Below, piece after piece: positions 34,963-42,875 of a DNA stretch of 64,000 nucleotides. Position 1 is the stretch's first letter. Each line of letters starts with the position of its first letter. The position numbers were made by a program, and so were the translations under genes. The DNA comes from Burkholderia sp. Bp9142 (GTDB lineage Bacteria > Pseudomonadota > Gammaproteobacteria > Burkholderiales > Burkholderiaceae), in the NCBI RefSeq assembly GCF_003853415.1, contig NZ_QTPP01000010.1, positions 62,001 to 126,000 of the forward strand. The letters run 5' to 3'. The notes under the pieces were generated by a model. It ran no database searches, had not been told where the DNA came from, and worked only from the letters and a program-made list of their open reading frames with translations.

Positions 34963-36378
34963 TCAGTCGGCCAGCACCCAGGTGTCCTTGGTGCCGCCGC
35001 CCTGGCTCGAGTTGACGACGAGCGATCCCTCCTTCAGCGCGACGCGCGTGAGCCCGCCCGGCGTGATGCGGATCCGGTCCGACACCAGCACGAACGGCCG
35101 CAGGTCGACGTGGCGCGGCGCGAGTCCGGCGTCGGTCAGGATCGGCGTCGTGGACAACGCCAGCGTGGGTTGCGCGATGTAGTTCGCGGGCCGCGCGCGC
35201 AGCTTCGCGGCGAACGCCTCGAGTTCGGCCTTCGATGCGCACGGCCCGACCAGCATCCCGTAGCCGCCCGAGCCGTGCACTTCCTTCACGACCAGTTCGT
35301 CGAGATGGTCGAGCACGTATTTCAGGCTGTCGGCCTCGCCGCAGCGCCAGGTCGGCACGTTCTCCAGCAGCGCCTTGCGGCCGGTGTAGAACTCGACGAT
35401 CTCCGGCATGTACGAGTAGATCGCCTTGTCGTCGGCGATGCCGGTGCCCGGCGCGTTCGCGATCGTGATGTTGCCGGCGCGGTAGACGTCCATGATCCCG
35501 GCCACGCCGAGCACCGAGTCGGGGCGGAACGTGAGCGGATCGAGGAACGCGTCGTCGACGCGGCGATACAGCACGTCGATCGGCCGGAAACCTTCGGTCG
35601 TGCGCATCGCGACGCGGCCGTCGACCACCTGCAGGTCGCTGCCCTCGACGAGGTGCACGCCCATCTGGTCGGCGAGGAACGAATGTTCGTAGTACGCGGA
35701 GTTGTGGATGCCGGGTGTGAGCACGGCGATGGTCGGGTTGTCGGCGTTGCCGCCCGGCGGGCACACGGCCGCGAGCGACTGGCGCAGCATCTGCGGATAG
35801 GTCTCGACCGGGCGCACCTTGACCTGCTGGAACAGCTCCGGGAAGAGCTGCATCATCGTCTCGCGGTTTTCCAGCATGTACGACACGCCCGACGGCGTGC
35901 GCGCGTTGTCCTCCAGCACGTAGAACTGGTTCTCGGCGGTGCGCACGATGTCGACGCCGATGATGTGCGTGTAAACGTTGCCGGGCGGCCGGAAATCGAT
36001 CATTTCCGGGATGAACGCCTCGTTGTGCGCGATCAGGTGCTTCGGCACGATGCCGGCACGCACGATTTCCTGGCGGTGGTAGATGTCGTCGAGGAACGCG
36101 TTGAGCGCCATCACGCGCTGCTCGATGCCGAGCGACAGCCGGCTCCATTCCGCGCCCGAGATGATCCTCGGCACGATATCGAACGGAATCAGCCGCTCGG
36201 CGGCCTGTGAATCACCATACACGGCGAACGTGATGCCCGTCCTGCGGAACACGCCTTCCGCATCGTGGGCCTTCTGGGCGAGGCTCGCAGGGTTCTGCGT
36301 GTCGAGCCATTGCTTCAGGCGCGCGTAAGGCGCCCTCACCATGTCGCCGGATTGCAGCATTTCATCGAACGGTTTCAT
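34963..36378 (-). CDS. Circularly permuted type 2 ATP-grasp protein
   Basis: The 471-residue protein is a full-length member of the permuted ATP-grasp family. Signatures include GITFAVYGDSQAAERLIPFD, YVLEDNARTPSGVSYMLENR (an acidic loop likely to bind metal-ATP), TIAVLTPGIHNSAYYEHSFL, GNITIANAPGTGIADDKAIY and LVVKEVHGSGGYGMLVGP (a glycine-rich nucleotide loop with lysine). These enzymes are predicted to ligate a carboxylate to an amine with ATP. The ATG at 36378 (MKPFDEMLQSGDM) has GGAG 9 bases upstream; an earlier ATG at 36393 adds only five residues. It is the first gene of the cluster, preceded by about 680 bases without a gene. Confidence 0.93.
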   Translation of the reverse strand: MKPFDEMLQSGDMVRAPYARLKQWLDTQNPASLAQKAHDAEGVFRRTGITFAVYGDSQAAERLIPFDIVPRIISGAEWSRLSLGIEQRVMALNAFLDDIYHRQEIVRAGIVPKHLIAHNEAFIPEMIDFRPPGNVYTHIIGVDIVRTAENQFYVLEDNARTPSGVSYMLENRETMMQLFPELFQQVKVRPVETYPQMLRQSLAAVCPPGGNADNPTIAVLTPGIHNSAYYEHSFLADQMGVHLVEGSDLQVVDGRVAMRTTEGFRPIDVLYRRVDDAFLDPLTFRPDSVLGVAGIMDVYRAGNITIANAPGTGIADDKAIYSYMPEIVEFYTGRKALLENVPTWRCGEADSLKYVLDHLDELVVKEVHGSGGYGMLVGPCASKAELEAFAAKLRARPANYIAQPTLALSTTPILTDAGLAPRHVDLRPFVLVSDRIRITPGGLTRVALKEGSLVVNSSQGGGTKDTWVLAD

Positions 36379-37060
36379 CGAATTGTTCTCCATCGTTCTC
36401 CCCGGCATTGCGCATGCCGGACCGGCGTCACATCTGCTTTGCAAGGAACGTGCCTTGCGCGATCCACTCGATTCCCCCTTTTTGCGCCGCATCACGCACG
36501 CTCGTGCGCCATGTCGCACCACGACGGTGCAGCGACGGCCCGCTCCGCGGCAGCGACGCGCCGCGATCGCGCGCGGCCGATGCCGCACCTGTCAAACATA
36601 GTTCCCCCGCGTGTCACGAATGTGCAATCTGCACCGCACCAAATGCGCGCCCGCGCCGGCCGCGCGCGTCGTGGCGGAGCGTGCCCCCGCACCGTCCGCC
36701 CCGGCTTCGGCTGTTCGATTCCCGATTCCCGCTTTCGCCCGGGATGGCATCGTGCCGGGCCGTCGCAACGAACCGCGGGAAAGGCGGGCCGGCCACGCAA
36801 CCCGCGCGGCCGGCCCTGGGGAAGTACCGTCTGCGGCCGCACCGGCGTTCGACGCGGTGAACTAACCGGTTAGCCGGGTCCGGCGCCTCAAACTTATGCA
36901 GCCGTAATGGCGCCGACAACGCTCATGCATATTTCGACTGACACCGATCGAAAAAAAACATCGGCTGCTTGCGCGCGAGGCACGGTAGTCTAGAAGGTTC
37001 GTGCAGCGAAACGGCGCCGCCGCCCCTGTGGGCGCCCGACTATAAAAAGCGAAGATCGAA
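36379..37060. other. Long intergenic region between the ATP-grasp cluster and a LysR gene
   Basis: The 682 bases lie between divergent genes and should hold both promoters. Most of it is GC-rich without a supported gene; the open frames here are Arg/Pro/Ala-rich shadows. A perfect 12-bp palindrome is listed separately. An A-rich tract (GATCGAAAAAAAACATCGG) lies at 36946-36964. Confidence 0.55.
36862..36873. promoter_or_regulatory. Perfect 12-bp palindrome, candidate operator
   Basis: CTAACCGGTTAG is a perfect palindrome in the region upstream of both the LysR gene and the ATP-grasp cluster. This shape suits a dimeric repressor such as a TetR-type protein, but no such gene is adjacent. Confidence 0.3.
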
Positions 37061-38053
37061 ATGGAAGCGAAGTGGCTGGAAGATTTCCTGAGCCTTGCAG
37101 ATACCAAGAGCTTTTCCCGGGCCGCGCGTCATCGGCACCTCACGCAGTCGGCATTCAGCAGACGAATCGCCGCACTCGAAACGTGGATGGACGCGAAGCT
37201 GGTCGACCGCAGCATCAACCCGATCGCGCTGACGCCGGCCGGGCAGATGTTCCGCGGGCTGGCCGCGGACATCCTGCGCAGCATGTATGCGGCACGCAAC
37301 CTCGTGAACGGCTACGACCAGTTCGCGGCAAGCGACCAGGTCGTGCGCTTCGCGGTCGCGCATACGCTCGTGTTCACGCTGTTCCCCGAATGGCTCAAGC
37401 AGCTGAACGGCGAAGTCGGCCACGTGACCGCGCGCGTCAACGCAGTCAACGTGCCCGAAGGCGTGCAACAGCTCGTCGAAGGTGAGTGCGACCTGCTGCT
37501 CGGCTATCACCATCCGCAGTTGCCGATCGTGCTCGATCCGAACCACTTCCCGTTCGTCACGCTCGGCGTCGAACGGATCCTGCCGGTGTCGACGCCCGAC
37601 GCGCGCGGCAAGCCGGTATTCGAACTGCCGGGCACGGCGGACGCGCCGCTGCCGCTGCTCGCGTATTCGTCGGGCGCATTTCTCGGCAATGTCGTCGAGA
37701 TGCTGCTGCTGAATGCGTCCGAACCGTACGCGCTGCATCGCTGCTTCGAAACCCACATGTCCGAGGCGCTGAAGGGCATGGTCGTGGCCGGGCACGGGAT
37801 CGGCTGGCTGCCGGAAAGCTGCGTGGCGAAGGAACTCGCGGAAGGGTCGCTCGTCTGCGCGGGTTCGGCGGACTGGATCACCGAGCTCGAGATCCGTCTT
37901 TACCGGTCCGCGCGCAAGCGCGGGCTCGCGGCCGAACAGCTGTGGACCTACATCATGAACCGGCCGCGAGCGGCGGCCGACGGCACGATCGCCGCCGATC
38001 GGGTCGCGCCGGCCGTGCGCATGGCGCGCCGCAGCGCCGGCGGCAGCCGGTAA
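37061..38053 (+). CDS. LysR-family regulator resembling YjiE/HypT
   Basis: The 330-residue protein has the LysR DNA-binding domain at the very N-terminus: MEAKWLEDFLSLADTKSFSR, LTQSAFSRRIAALETWMDAK. The start, and phrases such as FAVAHTLVFTLFPEWLKQ and MSEALKGMVVAGHGIGWLPE, resemble E. coli YjiE/HypT, a hypochlorite-responsive activator, more than ordinary LysR proteins. Function by that analogy (oxidant sensing) is inference. The tail of about 40 Ala/Arg residues is probably disordered. It reads toward the PNAG operon but is separated by about 680 bases, so co-transcription is doubtful. It could also control the divergent ATP-grasp cluster. Confidence 0.85.
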   Translation: MEAKWLEDFLSLADTKSFSRAARHRHLTQSAFSRRIAALETWMDAKLVDRSINPIALTPAGQMFRGLAADILRSMYAARNLVNGYDQFAASDQVVRFAVAHTLVFTLFPEWLKQLNGEVGHVTARVNAVNVPEGVQQLVEGECDLLLGYHHPQLPIVLDPNHFPFVTLGVERILPVSTPDARGKPVFELPGTADAPLPLLAYSSGAFLGNVVEMLLLNASEPYALHRCFETHMSEALKGMVVAGHGIGWLPESCVAKELAEGSLVCAGSADWITELEIRLYRSARKRGLAAEQLWTYIMNRPRAAADGTIAADRVAPAVRMARRSAGGSR

Positions 38054-38735
38054 CGCGCCCTTACGTACTCACGCACGAGAACGCCGGCGCGCGACGCGGA
38101 TCGATCCGCGCCGCGCCGGCCATTAACCCGCGCCTGCCCGCGGAGCATCTTTCGCTCGCGCTTCATATTCGAATCAATATCGCACGCCCGATCAATTGCG
38201 ATTAAAAGCCAAACGTTTGCGCGCCCGCGCCGTATTCTTCGACAAATCAAGCAGCGGCCCCAAATAACCCATCGATTTATAAGACGGAAATACCCTGTTA
38301 CACAACAAATCAAAAGTTTCTGTTTGCATATAATGCCGACCGATATCAATAAACGTCGCACCCTCCTTTCCGGCTTCCCGGCCTGTGCATCGACCTTCAT
38401 CGCCATGCCGCGAGCACAGAGGCAAAAAATCCTTTTATCAGTCGTTATTTCTCGGCACGAACTTCGGTACCACTTTCGTCGGAGAATTTTCGTCTGGTCA
38501 TCGCTACCGCTGAGCAATAGTCATATTCGGCAATATCGACTTTATTCAGCGTTAAACAAACCACCAAAATCCGCCACAATCTTCGTTCAATAATACATTT
38601 AAAATCCGTCCCATTCCGGCCACACGCAGTTGTTTGTTCAAAACCCATCGTGTATCAATAGCGTGTCGCAAATAGAACATCGCCAATTTCGACTCGGGAT
38701 AAATGCGCCGTCATCGATTCCGGACGGAGGTTGCA
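38054..38735. other. AT-rich region upstream of the PNAG operon
   Basis: From about 38170 to 38700 the base composition drops to roughly 40% G+C, against about 67% around it. Short open frames exist on both strands but show no recognisable domain or good ribosome-binding site, so I treat the stretch as non-coding. A perfect TATAAT (38329-38334) is seen without a matching -35. It is the probable promoter/silencer zone of the downstream operon, or the scar of a foreign insertion. Confidence 0.55.
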
Positions 38736-39164
38736 ATGTCTTCCTCGTTTAGGCAGCACGCTAACCCACTCCTCGGCATCGCCGTATCCGCACTCTGCAT
38801 CAATGCCGTGGCCCAGTCCCAAACCCCGGCCGACACGCCTGCGTCCGGGGCCGGCCCCGGGCGATACGTGATTTCGTACATCTGCGGCGACGCGCGAATC
38901 GACGGGACGGCGCCGCTTCCCCCCGATGGCCGTCCGTACAACCTCGGTGTGTCGTTCGTATCGGGCGCCAACGGGCAACCGCTTTCGAACGTGCAGGTAC
39001 GGCTGCGACGGCACGGCCGCGTGCTCGTCGAGTTCAAGGCAACGGGGCCGCGCTGTCTGTTCAGCGTGCCCGAGGCAAGTTACCGGGTCGAAGGGACTTA
39101 TCAGGGAGCCACCCAGTTCGCGGTCGTCGAAACGGGCACGCTCGCCACGCAGCTGCGGTGGTGA
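38736..39164 (+). CDS. Small secreted protein upstream of the PNAG genes
   Basis: The 142-residue product has a signal peptide (NPLLGIAVSALCINAVAQS) and a mature beta-rich domain (YVISYICGDARIDG, VQVRLRRHGRVLVEFKATGP, SYRVEGTYQG). It resembles carboxypeptidase-regulatory or transthyretin-like folds. Two cysteines (ICGD, RCLF) could form a disulphide. GGAGG lies 5 bases before the ATG at 38736, which is preferred over 38703. It precedes the PNAG genes on the same strand and may be an envelope accessory to the export system. No named family is recognised. Confidence 0.7.
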   Translation: MSSSFRQHANPLLGIAVSALCINAVAQSQTPADTPASGAGPGRYVISYICGDARIDGTAPLPPDGRPYNLGVSFVSGANGQPLSNVQVRLRRHGRVLVEFKATGPRCLFSVPEASYRVEGTYQGATQFAVVETGTLATQLRW

Positions 39165-39241
39165 ACGTCAGTCGAATCCGCGTGCCGATGGTGCGCGCGA
39201 TCGCGTCATGCACGGCAATCCATCGAATCGAGGAGGATTGA

Positions 39242-40000
39242 ATGACTCGTGCAGAACAACCGGACGGCTCGCCCGTCCGTCAGCCGAAACCCTTCTGGGG
39301 CCCGGGAAAGAGTGCGGCACTCAGCATCGTTGCATTTGCCGCGATCTTCGGTGCCTTCGCATACGTCGAGCGGGACGTGGGGCTCGGCCATGCAACCGTG
39401 ACGCACGACATCGCCGGCATGATCGGCACTGCCGCCGGAAAGTATCGCGAGGCCGTCGCGGCCGCGACGGCCGACGTCTCCGGTGCGGCATCGACGGTCG
39501 CGCAGGCCGCGCCGGTCACGCCTTCTGCACCGGTCATGCCGTATGCGCCGGCAACACCCGCCTTGTCGGCTGCGGCGGAACCGGCCGTGCCGCCGCAAAC
39601 GACTACCCGCTCCGCCGCGAAACACGCGCGCCCCGCACACATGCCGTCCACGACGCTCGCGGCGAACGCACACGCCGCATCGGCCAGCGGTCGTGCGGCA
39701 CGTCCCAGCGACACGCACCGGACGTCACGTTCACAGTCGCTCGCGCGCACGAGAACACACACCGACCCCGCGCCGCGACGGCAACCGCAGTCGTATCTCG
39801 CCGACACGGCACACATGGAGACCACGCGCGTCACGCACGACGATCTGGAAGGTGCTCGCGCCCTGGCCAAGGCGCGCTGGTGCGCACGAATCGACGAATG
39901 GAACTGCGTGGAGCAAAACGCGAGCCGGGCACTCGCCATCGACCCGAAGAACAGCGAATCGCGTGCGCTGCTTGGACAAGCGATCCGCAACCGCCTGTGA
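39242..40000 (+). CDS. Membrane-anchored Ala/Pro-rich protein with TPR-like C-terminus, PNAG operon
   Basis: The 252-residue product has one N-terminal membrane segment (SAALSIVAFAAIFGAFAYVE, about 25-44) with a short cytoplasmic start. A long Ala/Pro/Thr/Ser/Arg-rich region that should be disordered follows (about 65-190). A compact C-terminus of about 50 residues (GARALAKARWCARIDEWNCV, ASRALAIDPKNSESRALLG) reads as a TPR-like helix pair with a likely C-C disulphide. AGGAGG lies 4 bases before the ATG. It sits 103 bases upstream of pgaA on the same strand. A scaffold role for the export machinery is conceivable, but no function is shown. Confidence 0.7.
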   Translation: MTRAEQPDGSPVRQPKPFWGPGKSAALSIVAFAAIFGAFAYVERDVGLGHATVTHDIAGMIGTAAGKYREAVAAATADVSGAASTVAQAAPVTPSAPVMPYAPATPALSAAAEPAVPPQTTTRSAAKHARPAHMPSTTLAANAHAASASGRAARPSDTHRTSRSQSLARTRTHTDPAPRRQPQSYLADTAHMETTRVTHDDLEGARALAKARWCARIDEWNCVEQNASRALAIDPKNSESRALLGQAIRNRL

Positions 40001-40103
40001 ACCGGCCGGATGCCGCCGGGCCTCGCTGCCCGGCGGCGTGACGGCCGGCGACGAGCATCGTCGGGCGTGCAACCGATGTGATCGATTCAGAGTGAGGACT
40101 ACC

Positions 40104-42860
40104 GTGGCCAACAATCGTCAACAACAATGCACCACCGTCGCTCCGCCCAACCGGCGGATCCTCCTGCACGCGCCGTTGCTGTTGCTGCTCGTCGCGTACG
40201 GCCCCTGCCTTGCCGCCGAAGGCGACGCGGAACCCGGCGGCGCGAGCAAAATCGCCGGAACCCACGGCGCGCCGGATGCCCTGCCTCCCGACATCCAGCC
40301 GACGGGGGCGTCGATGCGGCTCGCCCAGGGTCCGGACACCCTGCCTCCGCTTGCGCCGACGCCGATCGCGCAGGCATCCGATGCGTCGATGCAGATCGTG
40401 CAGGCGTCGAACCCGCAACCGCAGGCGATGCCGACCACGGTCGTGGTGGAGCCGGACGTGGCGCAGCCGAATGAACCGGCGCCGGACGCGCAATCGCCGA
40501 ATACGCAGGCACCAGACGCTCAGGCGTCGAATGCGCCGATGCAACTTGCCCAGGCATCCGACGCCGTGCCGACGAATGCGCCGGCATCGGTCGCGCCTGC
40601 ATCGGACGCGCCGATCCAGATCGCGCAGCCCGCGAGCACCCAGCCGCCCGAAGCACCGCCGCAAGGCGCTTCCACGACGACCGACGTACCTGCCTCTCAT
40701 TCGCCAGCACCGAGCGCGTCCCCCTCGGACACCCCGCTGCAGGCCGCGACCGACGCGCCGCCGAATGCGCCGACGAAAACCGCGCAGGCATCCGGCACCC
40801 CGACGCCGAACTCGCCTGCGCCGGTTACCCTGACGCCCGGCGCGCAACCGCCGTCGTCCCAGGGACCGAATTCGCAAACGCCCGGCGCCCAACTGCCGGG
40901 CACGGCGACGCAACCCTCGCAAGGACCTGACGTCGAAACGCCGAATGCCCAGGCACCGAACCTCCGCACCGCCGATGTCGCGACCGTGCGCAACGACGTG
41001 TTCGGCCTCGCCGCGAGCGGCGGCGCGATCAAGGCGCTCGAAGAAGCGAAGGCGCGGCCCGATGCGTTCTCGGCCGTCGACATCGCGCAGCTGGAAGAAC
41101 TGTCGATTCGCCAGCAGGTGCGCGGCGGACGCGACAAGTCGCGCTCGATGACGAGTACCGACCGCTTCGACGGGCTCGACAGCGCACTGCGCGCGGCCGA
41201 CGACCTCGGCAAGCGGATGCCGGCCACGCCCGAGTATTCACCGGTGAGGACCGCGCTTGCCGGCGACCGGACGGTCGCCTACGCGGCACGCGGCGACATG
41301 AAGCAGGCAGTCGCGACGTTCGAGACGATTCCGCCCGACGCGGAGATCTCGATCGACGCGCTGGCGGCCGTCGGCGACGCCTACCTGTACCTGAGCGAAC
41401 CGGGCAAGGCGAACACCGTATACCAGCGCGCGCTGAAGCAGGCGACCGCGGCGCCGACGGACCGCGCGACCCGCGGCTTCCAGTACGGTGCACGCACGCG
41501 CCCGATCGAACTGCGCGAAGGGCTGTTCTGGTCGTACGTCGACCGGGCGCGCGCGGCGGACGCGAAGCAGGTGCTCGACGACATGGGCAAGTCGCTGCCA
41601 CCGGCCAACGAGGTGCGCAACTACGGCCCGGAGGAAAGCGACTATCTGCGCTACTACCGGCTGCGCGCGCAATACCTGATCTTCACGGGCCACGTCGACG
41701 AAGGGATCGCCGCGCTCGAAGCGCTCGAGAAACAGGTGCCGTTCAACGCGGAGATCCGCGCCGCGCACGCCGACGCGGTGTCCGGCCAGTCACATCCGCG
41801 CCAGGCGATCGCGATGTATCGCGCGTCGCTCACGGATCATCCGGACAGCGTCGAGATGCTCGCGGGCCTCGGCCGCGCGTCGCTCGTCGCGGACGACTAC
41901 GCAACCGCGAAGAACGTCGACCAGACTCTGGACAACGTGTTCCCGGACAGCGGCGCCGTGCGCGGCTTCAAGCGCGACTACAAGGCATACCGCAGCCCCA
42001 TATTCACGACCGACCTGAGCTTCGAGCACGGTAACAGCGCGCTGGCCGACAACAGCTTCACGTCGGACAGCTACATTTACTCGCAGCCGTTCGGCGACAA
42101 CTGGCGCGTCTTCTCGCACACGTTCTTCGGCCATGCACAAACCGACAGCGGCAGCGTCAGCCGCACGCGCACGGGCATCGGCGGCGACTACCGGCACGGG
42201 CCGCTCACCGTGCTGGGCGAAGTCACGCGCTCGCTCGGCGGCGACGGCCGAACCGGCGGCCGCGGGTCCATCGCGTACGCGCTGAACGACTACTGGACGG
42301 TGTCCGGCGCGCTCGACACCAACGACAACTCGCTGCCGTGGAAGGCGTATGCCGCGCACATCTGGGGCCGCTCCGCGAACGTCTCGGTCGTGTATCGCCA
42401 GAACGACCGTCGCGAGGTCAAGCTGAGCTACGGCGTGAGCCGCTACAGCGATTCGAACCTGCACCAGGAGATCACGGCGACCGCCACGCAGCGCGTGTAC
42501 ACGGCCGCCAACCAGCTCGTCAACGTCTCGCTGGATCTCGGCACCGACAGCAACACGCGCCAGAACGCGCCCTACTTCAGCCCGGGCCGCGACTACGCGG
42601 CCGCCGCGACCGTCATGCACCAGCTGACGCTGTGGAAGAAGGGCGACATGGGGTTGCAGCAGCGCCTGTCGGTGTCGGGCGGCGTGTACAACGAGCGCGG
42701 CTTCGGCACCAGCCCGCTGTGGAGCGCGCGCCTCGAGCACGCGTGGACGTTCAAGCACGACATCACGCTGAGCTATGGCGTCGAGGTCAGCAGCCACGCG
42801 TACGACGGCCAGCGCGAGCGCTCCGAAACCGGCTTCCTGTCGGTCAACCTGCCGTTTTAG
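40104..42860 (+). CDS. pgaA: PNAG outer-membrane exporter PgaA
   Basis: The 918-residue protein should form the outer-membrane porin and TPR periplasmic domain that export partly deacetylated poly-beta-1,6-N-acetylglucosamine. After a signal peptide (ILLHAPLLLLLVAYGPCLAA) come about 220 Pro/Ala/Gln/Ser-rich residues not found in E. coli PgaA. TPR helices follow (about 295-620; SEPGKANTVYQRALKQATAA, HPRQAIAMYRASLTDHPDSV), then a C-terminal barrel of alternating beta strands ending in ETGFLSVNLPF. The GTG at 40104, with GAGG just upstream, gives the signal peptide; the same frame is open to 39483 but overlaps the previous gene. pgaB follows after 15 bases. Confidence 0.93.
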   Translation: MANNRQQQCTTVAPPNRRILLHAPLLLLLVAYGPCLAAEGDAEPGGASKIAGTHGAPDALPPDIQPTGASMRLAQGPDTLPPLAPTPIAQASDASMQIVQASNPQPQAMPTTVVVEPDVAQPNEPAPDAQSPNTQAPDAQASNAPMQLAQASDAVPTNAPASVAPASDAPIQIAQPASTQPPEAPPQGASTTTDVPASHSPAPSASPSDTPLQAATDAPPNAPTKTAQASGTPTPNSPAPVTLTPGAQPPSSQGPNSQTPGAQLPGTATQPSQGPDVETPNAQAPNLRTADVATVRNDVFGLAASGGAIKALEEAKARPDAFSAVDIAQLEELSIRQQVRGGRDKSRSMTSTDRFDGLDSALRAADDLGKRMPATPEYSPVRTALAGDRTVAYAARGDMKQAVATFETIPPDAEISIDALAAVGDAYLYLSEPGKANTVYQRALKQATAAPTDRATRGFQYGARTRPIELREGLFWSYVDRARAADAKQVLDDMGKSLPPANEVRNYGPEESDYLRYYRLRAQYLIFTGHVDEGIAALEALEKQVPFNAEIRAAHADAVSGQSHPRQAIAMYRASLTDHPDSVEMLAGLGRASLVADDYATAKNVDQTLDNVFPDSGAVRGFKRDYKAYRSPIFTTDLSFEHGNSALADNSFTSDSYIYSQPFGDNWRVFSHTFFGHAQTDSGSVSRTRTGIGGDYRHGPLTVLGEVTRSLGGDGRTGGRGSIAYALNDYWTVSGALDTNDNSLPWKAYAAHIWGRSANVSVVYRQNDRREVKLSYGVSRYSDSNLHQEITATATQRVYTAANQLVNVSLDLGTDSNTRQNAPYFSPGRDYAAAATVMHQLTLWKKGDMGLQQRLSVSGGVYNERGFGTSPLWSARLEHAWTFKHDITLSYGVEVSSHAYDGQRERSETGFLSVNLPF
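40290..40970 (+). repeat. Low-complexity degenerate repeat region inside pgaA
   Basis: The encoded region repeats a degenerate unit of about 12-25 residues built around QASDA / APDAQ / PNAQ (for example MQIVQASNPQPQ, MQLAQASDAVPT, IQIAQPAS). DNA repeats such as CGAATGCGCCG recur at irregular spacing. It encodes a proline-rich, probably unfolded, periplasmic linker. Confidence 0.7.
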
Positions 42861-42875
42861 CAAGGAGATCGCGCC

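Noticed and set aside
38324..38593. 89-codon open frame in the AT-rich region
   Set aside because: No ribosome-binding site, no recognisable domain, and its composition follows the local base bias.
39483..40103. Upstream extension of the pgaA frame overlapping the previous gene
   Set aside because: The GTG at 40104 is followed by a good signal peptide and preceded by GAGG; the extension is Arg/His-rich shadow.
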